DNA of 39,359 nt from Bryobacterales bacterium (GCA_027324255.1 DAHVTI010000371.1:1-39359); one strand, 5' to 3'; shown: positions 1 to 9,037, counted from the first letter of the stretch. The notes: a model not told the origin generated them from the sequence alone. Translations and numbers: made by a program.

Positions 1-163
1 TGGATGCGGCCTGACGGGCGAGGGCGCCGTCCTGTTGGCGGAGGGCGGCGGCCTGTAGTTCGACGGCCCGGCGTTGACGGGTGGCGGAAAGCTCCTGGGG
101 GGACTGGGGGCGCGCGGCGGCGGCGAACAGGAGGGCGAGCGCGAAGCTCCTCACGTTGGACAT
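1..163 (-). CDS. 5' fragment of a secreted protein of unknown function
   Basis: This reading frame is missing from the ORF track because it runs off the left edge of the window. It starts at an ATG at 163 (reading leftwards) and stays open for 54 codons. The first 20 residues, beginning MSNVRSFALALLFAAAA, look like a signal peptide with a basic residue then a hydrophobic core. What follows is rich in Gln, Ala and Arg (for example RQRRAVELQAAALRQQDGA), which would suit a coiled coil. An in-frame ATG eight codons upstream (187) is an alternative start but would put a polar tail before the signal peptide. It is divergent from the TonB-receptor-like gene. I cannot assign a function from the fragment. 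Confidence 0.6.
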   Translation of the reverse strand, partial: MSNVRSFALALLFAAAARPQSPQELSATRQRRAVELQAAALRQQDGALARQAAS

Positions 164-185
164 ATCGGCGGTTTGGGGCGAGGAC

Positions 186-215
186 ATTACACGTCTTAAC
201 GGGGAAAAGTGTAAT
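186..215. promoter_or_regulatory. Symmetric divergent promoter/operator dyad
   Basis: A perfect 7-bp inverted repeat, ATTACAC (186-192) and GTGTAAT (209-215), sits between the divergent gene pair. Read outward, each arm gives TGTAAT, five of six matches to a -10 box. Each promoter's -35 position would fall on the opposite arm (TTACAC), which is a poor -35 match. The arm centres are 23 bp apart, about two helical turns, so the dyad could also bind a dimeric regulator. The promoter role is inferred from sequence only. Confidence 0.4.
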
Positions 216-219
216 CTGC

Positions 220-3200
220 ATGGGGCGGGGGAGCGTCTTCCCAGACGTGGCGAGAAGCGCGCGAGCATCCTTATTGCTGATTTTGAGCTGTGTGCTGTTG
301 GCCGTCCGCGGGCAGAGCGCGGCGTCGGGGCGGGTGATGTACGAGGGCCGGCCGGTGCCGGGGGCGGTGGTGACGGCGAGCCAGGGCGGACAGACGTGGA
401 CGACGGTGAGCGGGGAGGACGGCTCCTTCCGGTTGGAGGGTGTGCCGGCGGGGGCGTTGGAGGTGGAGGTGAAGCTGTTCGGCTTCCAGACGCTGAAGCG
501 GGAGGTGAGGGCGGAGCAGAGGCAGGGGCCGGTGGAGTTGGCACTGCGGATGCAGCCGTACGAAGCGGCGGGGGCGGAGGCGGCGCGGGCGTCGAGGCCG
601 GCGAACGGGGCGGTGAACGGGGCAGCGGGGAACGGGACGGCGAACAACGTGGAGACGCAGGTGGCGCGGGCGCTGGAGGGGGCGGCGGGGGCGATGGCGG
701 CGCTGGAGGCGGGGGATTCGAGCGAGTCGTTTTTGGTGCAGGGCTCATTGAGCCGGGGCTTGCAGGAGGCGGAGCGGCCGGACTTTTTCGAGATGGCGGG
801 CGGGCCGGGGATGATGATGATGATGGGAGGGCCGGGAGGGCCGAAAGGGATGGTCCGAGGGGGGCCGGGTGGAGAAGGCGGGCCGGGGGGAGCGCCGGGC
901 GGGGCAGGAGGTCCGGGCGGCGGGATGGTTGGGCCGGGCGGGATGGCTGGAGGGCGGGGAGGATTCGGCGGGCGGCCGGGCGGGCCGGGGATGAGGCCGG
1001 GGATGGGCCCCGGCATGGGTCCGATGTCGGAAGCGGATCTGGCCAAGCTGCCGAAGGAGCAGCGGGAGCGGATTGCGCGGATGAGACAGAGGTTCGGCGC
1101 GCTGCAACGGGAGGGGTTCGGCAACCGGTCGAGGCGGGCGCGGGACCAGATCCGGGGCGGGGCATTCGCGACGTTCCAGAACGACGCCTTCGACGCGTCG
1201 CCGTTCGCGGTGAACGGGCGGACGTCGGAGAAGCCGAACTATTCGCAGACGCGGTTCGGGGTGAGCCTGGGGGGGCCGCTGTCGCTGGGCAGGCTGCTCA
1301 CGCCGGGCAGCACGTTTTTCTTTGTGAACTACAACGCCAACCGCGGGGACACGGTGTACAACGGCTTTGCGGTGCAGCCGACGGAGGCGATGCGGGCGGG
1401 GGACTTTTCCCTGCTGACGGGGGCGAAGGCGGCGACGATCTACGATCCGCTGAGCGGCAGCCCGTTTGCGGGCAACCGGATTCCGGCGGTGCGGATCAGC
1501 TCGATCGCCAACGGGCTGCTGCCCTTCATTCCAGTGCCGAACCAGGAGAGCGTGCTGCAGAACTACCGCTACACGACGACGCAGCCGTCGACGTCGGACA
1601 ACCTGAACGTGCGGCTGAACCGGACGCTGACGAAGAAAGACCGGCTGGCGGTGAACGTGGGCTGGCAGCGGCGGGTGTCGGAGAACGTGCAGCTTTACGG
1701 GTGGCGCGACGCGAGCGATGGCAACGGGATGAACTACAGCGTGAGCTGGAGCCGGAACTTTACAGCGCGGCTGATCCACAGCGTGCAGATGCGCTACAAC
1801 CGCAACTACAACGCGCTGGTGCCGTACTTTGCATATGGGACGGACGTGGCGGGGCAGTTGGGGATCCAGGGCACGTCGCGCGACCCGGGCAACTACGGGC
1901 CGCCGAACCTGAGCTTCACGAACTACGGCGACCTGACGGAGGGGAACCGGTCGCGGCGCTACGTGCACACGTGGAATTTTTCCGACGGGTGGACGTTCGT
2001 GCGGAAGGCGCACACGATCACGGCAGGGTTCGCCTTCACGCGCACGCAGCAGAACACGCTGCAGGACCCGAACGCGCGGGGGACGCTGTTTTTCGGCGGG
2101 CTGGCGACGAGCGACTTCGACGCCGCGGGGCTGCCGCTGAATGGGACGGGCAACGACTTTGCCGATTTCCTGCTGGGGTCGGTGCAGCAGAGCACGATCC
2201 GGTTCGGGGCGCCGGACAGCTACATGCGGCAGACGAACTACGGGGCGTTTGTGCAGGACGAATGGCGCGCGGCGCCGAACCTGACGCTGAACCTGGGGCT
2301 GCGGTACGACGACTGGGAGCCGTTCACGGAGAAGTACGGGCGGATGGCGAACCTGGATCTGTCGCCGGGCCTCACGGCAGCGGCGGTGGTGGTGCCGGGC
2401 GGGACGGGGCCGTGGATGGGAGCGGTGCCGAACGGGCTGATCCAGCCGGACAGGAACAACTTCTCGCCGCGTATCGGTTTTTCGTGGCGGCCGTTCCAGA
2501 AGCGGCGGACGGTGGTGCGGGGGGGCTACAGCCTGTTCTACGACGGGAGCACGTACAGCCGGGTGCCGTCGCGGCTGGTGTACCAGCCGCCGTATGCGAC
2601 GAGTTCGACGTTCAACACCTCGACGGCGGCGCCGCTGACGCTGGGCGATCCGTTCACTGGACCGGCGGACACAACGATTTCGAATAGCTACGCGGTGAAC
2701 CCGGCGTACAAGGTTCCGTACGCGCAGACGTGGAGCCTGTCGGTGCAACAGGAGGTGAGGGGGTACGTGGTGGAGATGGGGGTGCTGGGGACTAAGGGCT
2801 CGGGGCTGGTGGTGCAGAGGATTCCGAACCGGGCGGACCCGGGGTCGCCGGAGAGCAGCGAGACGCGGCGGCCGATTCCGTACGCGGTGGGCTTCACGTA
2901 CGACAGCCCGGACGGGAGCTCGATTTTCCACGCCGGGCAGGTTAGGGTGCTGCGGCGGATGAGGCGGGGGCTGAACTGGAGCGTGCTTTACACGTTCGGC
3001 AAGTCGATCGACAACGCGTCGTCGGTGGGCGGATCGGGCAACACGGTGGTGCAGGACGATAAGAACCTGGCGGCGGAGCGGGGGCTGTCGGCGTTCGACG
3101 TGCGGCACAACCTGCAGTTCAACGCGATGCTGACGTCGCCGTTCGGGCCGAACGGGATCTGGATGAGGCAGCGGAATGCGGTGAGGGCGGTGCTGCGGGA

Positions 3201-3639
3201 CTGGAACCTGAGCACGTCGATCAACGTGAACTCGGGGCGGCCGCTAACGGCGAGGGTGCTGGGGCCGGTGGCGGACGCGGCGGGGTCGGGGGCGACGGGC
3301 AGCGCGCGGGCGGACGCGACGGGGCAGGCGATTGACGCGGGCACGGGCTACTTCAACACGGCGGCGTTCGCGGTGCCGCCGGCGAACCGGTACGGCAACG
3401 CGGGGCGGAACACGATTCCGGGGCCGGGGACGTTTTCGATGAACGCGGCGTTCGGGCGATCGTTCCAGCTCGGGGAGAACACGCGGCACCGGCTGGAAGG
3501 GCGGGTGGAGGCGAACAACGTGCTGAACCACGTGAACATCACCAGCTACGGGACGGTGGTGAACTCGGCCAACTACGGGCTGGCGACGGCGGCGGGCAAC
3601 ATGCGCTCGATTCAACTCACCTTGAGGTTCCGGTTCTAG
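220..3639 (+). CDS. TonB-dependent-receptor-like outer-membrane protein with carboxypeptidase-regulatory domain
   Basis: This is an Oar/TonB-receptor-like outer-membrane protein of 1139 residues, of the type expanded in Acidobacteria and thought to handle oligomeric substrates. I start it at ATG 220 rather than at position 4, because the upstream frame is Arg/Gly-rich and a signal peptide (core SLLLILSCVLLAV) begins there. Residues about 33-115 form a carboxypeptidase-regulatory/CNA-B-like beta domain (SGRVMYEGRPVPGAVVTA). Residues about 190-275 are a low-complexity Gly/Pro/Met linker with five consecutive Met. The rest has the aromatic, alternating pattern of a large beta barrel and ends in LRFRF, a typical C-terminal barrel signal. 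The VWFA gene starts 2 nt downstream, so the two are almost certainly cotranscribed. The substrate is unknown. Confidence 0.85.
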   Translation: MGRGSVFPDVARSARASLLLILSCVLLAVRGQSAASGRVMYEGRPVPGAVVTASQGGQTWTTVSGEDGSFRLEGVPAGALEVEVKLFGFQTLKREVRAEQRQGPVELALRMQPYEAAGAEAARASRPANGAVNGAAGNGTANNVETQVARALEGAAGAMAALEAGDSSESFLVQGSLSRGLQEAERPDFFEMAGGPGMMMMMGGPGGPKGMVRGGPGGEGGPGGAPGGAGGPGGGMVGPGGMAGGRGGFGGRPGGPGMRPGMGPGMGPMSEADLAKLPKEQRERIARMRQRFGALQREGFGNRSRRARDQIRGGAFATFQNDAFDASPFAVNGRTSEKPNYSQTRFGVSLGGPLSLGRLLTPGSTFFFVNYNANRGDTVYNGFAVQPTEAMRAGDFSLLTGAKAATIYDPLSGSPFAGNRIPAVRISSIANGLLPFIPVPNQESVLQNYRYTTTQPSTSDNLNVRLNRTLTKKDRLAVNVGWQRRVSENVQLYGWRDASDGNGMNYSVSWSRNFTARLIHSVQMRYNRNYNALVPYFAYGTDVAGQLGIQGTSRDPGNYGPPNLSFTNYGDLTEGNRSRRYVHTWNFSDGWTFVRKAHTITAGFAFTRTQQNTLQDPNARGTLFFGGLATSDFDAAGLPLNGTGNDFADFLLGSVQQSTIRFGAPDSYMRQTNYGAFVQDEWRAAPNLTLNLGLRYDDWEPFTEKYGRMANLDLSPGLTAAAVVVPGGTGPWMGAVPNGLIQPDRNNFSPRIGFSWRPFQKRRTVVRGGYSLFYDGSTYSRVPSRLVYQPPYATSSTFNTSTAAPLTLGDPFTGPADTTISNSYAVNPAYKVPYAQTWSLSVQQEVRGYVVEMGVLGTKGSGLVVQRIPNRADPGSPESSETRRPIPYAVGFTYDSPDGSSIFHAGQVRVLRRMRRGLNWSVLYTFGKSIDNASSVGGSGNTVVQDDKNLAAERGLSAFDVRHNLQFNAMLTSPFGPNGIWMRQRNAVRAVLRDWNLSTSINVNSGRPLTARVLGPVADAAGSGATGSARADATGQAIDAGTGYFNTAAFAVPPANRYGNAGRNTIPGPGTFSMNAAFGRSFQLGENTRHRLEGRVEANNVLNHVNITSYGTVVNSANYGLATAAGNMRSIQLTLRFRF

Positions 3640-3641
3640 CC

Positions 3642-5750
3642 ATGAGACGCAACCTGATCACGCTCCTGATGGCGTTCACGCTGGCGGCGCAGCAGCCGGA
3701 CGAGGTGCCGGTGTTCCGCACGTCGGCGAACCTGGTGATTATCACGGTGTTCGTGCGGGACCGCAACGGGAAGCCGCTGACCGGGCTGAAGAAGGAAGAC
3801 TTCGTTCTTTCCGAGAACGGCAAGCCGCAGACGATCAGCGTGTTCGATTTCCAGCAACTGACGCCGGAGCCGAAGGAGGCTGCGCCGAGGGCCGCGGCTG
3901 TAGAGGCACAGCCGGCGGCGGGGGCCGAGAGCGGGCCGCCGCCGGGCCGGGCGCGATTCCGCGACCGGCGGCTGCTGGTGCTGTTTTTCGACTGGAGCGC
4001 GTTGAAGACGGAAGACCAGATCCACGCCAAGGAGGCGGCGGAGAAGTTCCTGCTGGAGAAGATGACGCCGGCGGACCTGGTGCAGATTGTGACGTTCGGG
4101 TCGGAGCTGAAAGTGGAGCAGGACTTCACGAGCGACCGCGACACGCTGCTGGCGGTGATCCGCAGGTTCCAGGCGGGCGAGATGAGCGAGCTGGCGCAGC
4201 AGGGCGAGACGTCAACCGATACGAGCGACGACTCGGCTTTCACGGCCGACGACACGGAGTTCAACATCTTCAACACGGATCGCAAGCTGGCGGCGCTGGA
4301 GGACCTGGCGCGGAACCTTTCGGGACTGCCGGAGAAAAAGGCGGTGGTGTATTTTTCGGGCGGCGTAAGCCGGACGGGCGACGACAACCAGGCGCAGATC
4401 CGGGCGACGGTGAATTCGGCGGTGCGCTCGAACGTGAGCTTCTACCCGGTGGACGTGCGGGGGCTTCAGGCAGAGCCTCCGGGAGGGGCGGCGGGCGGCA
4501 GCGGCGGAGTGGGCGGCGGCGGCGGCCGGGGCGGCGGAGGGACGGGGCTGTTTTCGGGCCAGACGCAATCGCGGCAGCGGCAGCAGCAGTTCGACGAGCA
4601 GGATTCGCTGACGATGCTGGCGGAGGACACGGGCGGCAAGGCGCTGTTCGACAACAACGACCTGGTGCTGGGGATCCAACAGGCGCAGGAAGACCAGCAG
4701 AGCTATTACATCCTGGGCTACTACTCGAGCGACGAGCGGAAGGACGGGCAGTTCCGGCGGGTGGACCTGAAGCTGGCGCCGGCGTCGCAGAGCCGGCTGC
4801 AGGCGCGGCTGGACTACCGGCGCGGGTACTTCGCGGACAAGGAGTTCAAGGCGTTCAACAGCTACGACAAGGAGAAGCAGCTATCCGACGCGCTGCTGCT
4901 AGGCGATCCGGTGACGGACCTACGGGTGGCGCTGGAGGTGAACTGGTTCCGGCTGGGCGGGAGCGTGTACTTTGCGCCGGTGGCGCTGAAGATTCCGGGC
5001 TCGGCGGTGCCGCTGAAGAAGCAGGGCCGGGGCGAGACGACGACGTTCGACTTCATCGGACAGGTGAAAGACGCCAAGGGGGCGCTGGCGGGCACGGTGC
5101 GGGACGCGATCAAGATCCAACTGCGGGACGAGAAGGCGGGACAGTTGGCGTCGCGCAACCTGGTGTACGACACGGGCTTCACGCTGCAGCCGGGTGAGTA
5201 CACGCTGAAGATGCTGGTGCGGGAGAACCTGACGGGCAAGATGGGGACGTTCGAGACGAAGTTCACGATTCCGGACGTGAGTACGGTGAAGGACCGGGCG
5301 CGGCTGAGCTCGGTGGTGTTCGGCGCGCAGAGGGTGCCGATTTCGGAGGCTGTGGGCGCGGCGGACAAGAAAGACACGAAGCGGCAGAAGACGCACCCGC
5401 TGGTGCGGGACAAGCAGAAGCTGCTGCCGAGCGTGACGCACGTGTTTCACAAGGGCCAGAACCTGTTTGTCTACGCGGAGCTGTACGACCCGGCGACGCC
5501 GGAGCCGCGGAAGCAGCCGGCGGTGGCGGCGGAGTTGAACGTGTACCTGGGCAAGAGGCTGGTGTACGAGTCGCAGCCGGTGGTCGTGAACGCGCTGAAG
5601 GACGCGCGGAGCGGGACGGCGCCGGTGTTCCTGGAGGTGCCGCTGAAGGACCTGCCGCCGGGGCAGTACACGGCGCAGTTGAATGTGATCGACCAGGCGG
5701 GGCAGAAGGCGGCGTTCGCGCGGTCGCCGCTGGTGGTGATGGCGCGCTGA
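3642..5750 (+). CDS. VWFA-related secreted protein of the acidobacterial type
   Basis: This 702-residue protein matches the VWFA-related family that is frequent in Acidobacteria. A short signal peptide (MRRNLITLLMAFTLAAQ) precedes a conserved N-terminal segment (VFVRDRNGKPLTGLKKEDF) and a von Willebrand A fold beginning at LLVLFFDWSAL. The canonical metal-site motif DxSxS reads D117-W-S-A-L, so the second serine is missing and metal binding may be weakened. The fold continues through DLVQIVTFGS and KAVVYFSGGVSRTG. A pure Gly/Arg linker lies near residues 283-305, and a beta-rich C-terminal half follows. It starts 2 nt after the TonB-receptor-like gene, which suggests a joint envelope role. 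Its partner or ligand cannot be read from the sequence. Confidence 0.82.
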   Translation: MRRNLITLLMAFTLAAQQPDEVPVFRTSANLVIITVFVRDRNGKPLTGLKKEDFVLSENGKPQTISVFDFQQLTPEPKEAAPRAAAVEAQPAAGAESGPPPGRARFRDRRLLVLFFDWSALKTEDQIHAKEAAEKFLLEKMTPADLVQIVTFGSELKVEQDFTSDRDTLLAVIRRFQAGEMSELAQQGETSTDTSDDSAFTADDTEFNIFNTDRKLAALEDLARNLSGLPEKKAVVYFSGGVSRTGDDNQAQIRATVNSAVRSNVSFYPVDVRGLQAEPPGGAAGGSGGVGGGGGRGGGGTGLFSGQTQSRQRQQQFDEQDSLTMLAEDTGGKALFDNNDLVLGIQQAQEDQQSYYILGYYSSDERKDGQFRRVDLKLAPASQSRLQARLDYRRGYFADKEFKAFNSYDKEKQLSDALLLGDPVTDLRVALEVNWFRLGGSVYFAPVALKIPGSAVPLKKQGRGETTTFDFIGQVKDAKGALAGTVRDAIKIQLRDEKAGQLASRNLVYDTGFTLQPGEYTLKMLVRENLTGKMGTFETKFTIPDVSTVKDRARLSSVVFGAQRVPISEAVGAADKKDTKRQKTHPLVRDKQKLLPSVTHVFHKGQNLFVYAELYDPATPEPRKQPAVAAELNVYLGKRLVYESQPVVVNALKDARSGTAPVFLEVPLKDLPPGQYTAQLNVIDQAGQKAAFARSPLVVMAR

Positions 5751-5765
5751 CGAGCGGGAAACGGG

Positions 5766-5771
5766 CATACT
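5766..5771 (+). promoter_or_regulatory. Putative -10 box for a leaderless transcript (CATACT-N6-GTG)
   Basis: CATACT lies exactly 6 nt before the GTG at 5778 and no Shine-Dalgarno is visible. The spacing equals that seen before the genes at 7225 and 12290, which supports GTG 5778 over the ATG at 5796. It is weak on its own: four of six consensus matches and no -35. Confidence 0.3.
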
Positions 5772-5777
5772 GGTTGG

Positions 5778-7199
5778 GTGCTTCGCCGAACGGCAATGCC
5801 CGTTGCGCTCTCCCTTCTGCTCCTGTTGCCGTGCCTGTTGCCGGAGCGCATCCAGGCGGGCGACCTCTCCAGCCACCTGTACAACACGTGGCTGGCGCAG
5901 TTGATCCGGGCGGGCCAAGCGCCGGGGCTATGGCTGGCAACGCAGCGGACCAACGTGCTGTTCGACTTGATGCTGGACGGGTTGTGGCAGGCCTTTGGGC
6001 CGCGCGCCGCCGAGAAGATCGCGGTTTCCATTGCTGTGCTGGTGTTCTTCTGGGGCGCATACGCACTGGCTTGCTCGCTGGGCCGGAGGCGGCCCGTCTT
6101 CCTCCTGCCGTGTCTGGCGATGCTGACATACGGGTGGTTCTTCCACTCGGGTTTTTTCAACTTCTACCTGTCCATGGGCATGAGCTTCTGGCTACTGGTC
6201 CTGATGCTGCGGCCGACGCGGCTGCGTTTGCTGGCCGCTGTGCCGCTGGCTGCCCTGGCGGCAACCGGGCACGCACTGCCGCCGGCGGTTGCCGCGGGCC
6301 TGGCGGGCTATGCGTGGATGGCGGGCAGGCTCGCCCCGCACCGGCGTCCTGCACTGCTGGCTGCCTCGTTGCTCGCGCTATTCGCCCTCGGCCGCATCCT
6401 GTCCGCTACCCTGACCACCATCTGGTATCCGAACCAGTTGATGCTTTTCAGCGGAACGGACCAAGTGGTTGTTTACGGGGGGAAGTACTTGCTGTTGCAG
6501 TTGATGCTGCTGGCGCTGTGGGCCGGCCTGCTGGTCCGGGCAGTGGGCCTGCGAGGGCGCGCGCGCACTTTCTGGGACATCCGCATGCATCTGGTTGTGC
6601 TGTGTGCCTGGGCGGCCGTGGCGCTTCCCTCCGCCATTCTCTTCACCGGGTACTCGCAGGGACTACTCTTCGTGGCAGAGCGCCTGTCATTTTGGGTGGC
6701 AGTTCTGTTGTGCGGGTGGCTGGGCATCGCGCCGCTCAGAGGGGCTGAGCGGGCCTTGCCTGCCGTGCTCGCCGGTTTGTTCTTCCTGTTTCTCGGGTTG
6801 GATGTAGCCGCCGTGAACAGATTCGAAGACAGGCTGTCGCAGGCATTGCGGGCGGTGCCGGAGGGAGGCCGAGTGGTGAATGGCGTCACGGGAGATTCGC
6901 CCGCCATCAATCCCCTGACCCACGTCATCGACAGGGCCTGCATCGGCCGTTGCTACAGCTTTGCGAACTATGAGCCCTCCACGCGGCAATTCCGCGTGCG
7001 TTGCGGGCGCGGCAACACCATCGTCGCCGGCAGTTACCCCGACGCCTTCGCGCTGCAAGCCGGCGGTTACGTGGTGAAGGCGACCGATCCTGCGCTGTAC
7101 GTAGTATTCCAGAGCGACGGCGGCTATTCCACTCGCCTGCTGCGCCCGGGGGAGACATTGCACGTCACCCCCGTTCCGATTCCTCCGAAATTCTTCTGA
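5778..7199 (+). CDS. Polytopic membrane protein, possibly GT-C glycosyltransferase-like
   Basis: The 473-residue product begins with a hydrophobic segment (ALSLLLLLPCLLP), followed by a polar loop containing GDLSSHLYNTW. About nine further hydrophobic helices run to near residue 345, and the last 120 residues are soluble and contain CIGRCYSFANYEPS. A first external loop with Asp and His followed by many helices is the layout of GT-C sugar transferases and related acidobacterial membrane proteins, but I see no diagnostic motif. The GTG start is chosen from the spacing to a -10 box; ATG 5796 is possible. The gene favours CGC/GGC codons and lacks the G excess of its neighbours, so it may have a different origin. 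Function is unassigned. Confidence 0.6.
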   Translation: MLRRTAMPVALSLLLLLPCLLPERIQAGDLSSHLYNTWLAQLIRAGQAPGLWLATQRTNVLFDLMLDGLWQAFGPRAAEKIAVSIAVLVFFWGAYALACSLGRRRPVFLLPCLAMLTYGWFFHSGFFNFYLSMGMSFWLLVLMLRPTRLRLLAAVPLAALAATGHALPPAVAAGLAGYAWMAGRLAPHRRPALLAASLLALFALGRILSATLTTIWYPNQLMLFSGTDQVVVYGGKYLLLQLMLLALWAGLLVRAVGLRGRARTFWDIRMHLVVLCAWAAVALPSAILFTGYSQGLLFVAERLSFWVAVLLCGWLGIAPLRGAERALPAVLAGLFFLFLGLDVAAVNRFEDRLSQALRAVPEGGRVVNGVTGDSPAINPLTHVIDRACIGRCYSFANYEPSTRQFRVRCGRGNTIVAGSYPDAFALQAGGYVVKATDPALYVVFQSDGGYSTRLLRPGETLHVTPVPIPPKFF

Positions 7200-7212
7200 G
7201 CGCGTTTTTCAA

Positions 7213-7218
7213 TACAAT
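7213..7218 (+). promoter_or_regulatory. Putative -10 box for a leaderless transcript (TACAAT-N6-ATG)
   Basis: TACAAT matches the -10 consensus at five of six positions and lies exactly 6 nt before the GH2 start codon at 7225. There is no room for a ribosome binding site, so transcription probably starts at or next to the ATG. No convincing -35 is present. Confidence 0.45.
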
Positions 7219-7224
7219 CGACCT

Positions 7225-9024
7225 ATGCGTCCGGCAGTCATTCTCCTTTCCCTGTCCGCCTGGTGCTCCGTCGCACAGCAGATTCCCCGCCCAGAGCACC
7301 CGCAGCCGCAGTTCATGCGGCCGGCCTGGCAGAGCCTGAACGGGGCGTGGCAGTTTGAGTTCGACGACGCCGACCAGGGATTGGCGGCGGGGTGGGCCAC
7401 GGCGGCGAAGGCTTTTTCGAAGACGATCCAGGTGCCGTTCAGCTTCGAGAGCAAGCTGGGGGGAATTGGGGACACGTCGTTCCACCCGGTGGTGTGGTAC
7501 CGGCGGAGCTTCCACGTGCCGGCGGAGTGGAAGGGGCGGCGGGTGCTGCTGAACTTCGGGGCGGTGGACTACCGGGCGACGGTGTGGGTGAACGGCAAGC
7601 AGGCGGGCGAGCACGAAGGCGGGGGGACGCCGTTCCGGTTCGACGTCACGCCGCTGCTGGCGGCGGGCGCGAACACGGTGGCGGTGCGGGCGTGGGATCC
7701 GCCGACGGACCGGTCGATTCCGCGCGGCAAGCAGTACTGGGAGCCGAAGAGCCGGGGGATCTTCTACACGCGGACGTCGGGCATCTGGCAGAGCGTGTGG
7801 CTGGAGGCGGCGGGGGAGAGCTACCTGGAGTACTTCCGGATTGACGCCGGGCTGGAAGGCGGGGTGAGCTTCGACGCGCGGGTGGCGCGGCCTCAGGCGG
7901 GGCTGACGCTGTCCTACACGGTGCGCAGCGGGGAGCAGGTGGTGGCGGCGGGCAGCGGCGCGCCGGGCGACGGCAAGTACCTGGCGGCGGGGGCGTTCGT
8001 GCGGAACCCGCGGCTGTGGAGCCTGGCTCAGCCGAACCTCTACGACGTAGTGCTGGAGGTGAAGAAGGGCGGGCAGACGCTGGACACGGTGCACACGTAC
8101 TTCGGCTTCCGGAAGGTGACGATCGAGAACGGGCGGTTCTGCCTGAACCACCGGCCGGTTTATTTGAAGTTCGTGCTGGACCAGGGCTACTGGCCGGAGA
8201 GCCTGTTGACGCCGCCTTCGGACGAGGCGATGCAATACGACATCCGGATGACGAAGGAGATGGGGTTCAACGGGGCGCGCAAGCACCAGAAGCTGGAAGA
8301 TCCGCGGTTCCTCTACTGGGCGGACAAGATGGGGTTCCTGGTGTCGGACGAGATGGCGAACGCGTACCTGTTCGATGAACAGTACGTGCAGCGCTTCCAG
8401 AAAGAGTGGGGCGAGGCGGTGGAGCGGGACATCAATCATCCGGCGGTGGTGTTGTGGGCGCCGCTGAACGAAAGCTGGGGCGTGCCGGATATCCGGGACC
8501 CGCGGCAGCAGTCGCACCTGCGGGCGCTGTACCACATGACGAAGTCGCTGGACGCGTCGCGGCCGGTGATCGATAACGAGGGCTGGGAGCACACGGAGGC
8601 GACGGACCTGTATGCGGTGCACGACTACACGGCACGGTATGAAGGGTTGAAGGCGCGGTGGGGAAAGATGGAGGTGAAGGCGGGGGCGGCGCTGCCGCCG
8701 AACGGGCGGGCGTACGTGGCGCCGGGGAACGTGTACAACGGCGCGCCGCTGTATTTGAGCGAGTTCGGAGGGATTGCGTTCATCCTGCCGGGGACTCAAG
8801 TGCCGCAGGCGGCGTGGGGCTATTCGGGTGTCGAGAAGACGGCCGAGGCGGCGCTGGACAGGCTGGAGGGGCAGTACAAGGCGATTGCGGAGAGCCCGTT
8901 CATGGGGATCTGCTACACGCAGATCACGGACGTGGAGCAGGAGATCAACGGGCTGATGACCTACGACCGCAAGCCGAAGTTCGACGCAAAGCGGCTGAGG
9001 GCGATCAACGACCTGCTGCGCTAG
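7225..9024 (+). CDS. Secreted glycoside hydrolase family 2 (beta-galactosidase/beta-glucuronidase-like)
   Basis: This GH2 exo-glycosidase has 599 residues and a signal peptide (MRPAVILLSLSAWCSVAQQ). An N-terminal jelly-roll sugar-binding domain contains the GH2 hallmarks SLNGAWQFEFD, WYRRSFHVP and TVWVNGKQAGEHEGG. An immunoglobulin-like domain follows, then a TIM barrel from about residue 305. The predicted acid/base is Glu416 in LWAPLNESWG and the nucleophile is Glu513 in LYLSEFGG; both are intact. The length is typical of compact GH2 enzymes. Substrate (beta-galactoside, glucuronide or mannoside) cannot be decided from motifs. The GH88 enzyme further along would fit a role in uronic-acid-containing polysaccharides, which is inference only. 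Confidence 0.9.
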   Translation: MRPAVILLSLSAWCSVAQQIPRPEHPQPQFMRPAWQSLNGAWQFEFDDADQGLAAGWATAAKAFSKTIQVPFSFESKLGGIGDTSFHPVVWYRRSFHVPAEWKGRRVLLNFGAVDYRATVWVNGKQAGEHEGGGTPFRFDVTPLLAAGANTVAVRAWDPPTDRSIPRGKQYWEPKSRGIFYTRTSGIWQSVWLEAAGESYLEYFRIDAGLEGGVSFDARVARPQAGLTLSYTVRSGEQVVAAGSGAPGDGKYLAAGAFVRNPRLWSLAQPNLYDVVLEVKKGGQTLDTVHTYFGFRKVTIENGRFCLNHRPVYLKFVLDQGYWPESLLTPPSDEAMQYDIRMTKEMGFNGARKHQKLEDPRFLYWADKMGFLVSDEMANAYLFDEQYVQRFQKEWGEAVERDINHPAVVLWAPLNESWGVPDIRDPRQQSHLRALYHMTKSLDASRPVIDNEGWEHTEATDLYAVHDYTARYEGLKARWGKMEVKAGAALPPNGRAYVAPGNVYNGAPLYLSEFGGIAFILPGTQVPQAAWGYSGVEKTAEAALDRLEGQYKAIAESPFMGICYTQITDVEQEINGLMTYDRKPKFDAKRLRAINDLLR

Positions 9025-9037
9025 CTGTGGGCATGCC

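Noticed and set aside
808-825. Five-fold ATG repeat encoding Met-Met-Met-Met-Met
   Set aside because: A trinucleotide repeat cannot shift the frame, so it is described only as part of the low-complexity linker.
1268-2526. Two G7 tracts inside the TonB-receptor-like gene as phase-variation sites
   Set aside because: Runs of this length follow from GGG codons in this G-rich region; known switching tracts are usually longer, and both keep the frame open.
745-3108. 787-aa minus-strand ORF opposite the TonB-receptor-like gene
   Set aside because: Arg/Pro/His-rich shadow of the real gene, with no recognisable domain; long antisense frames are expected at this GC content.
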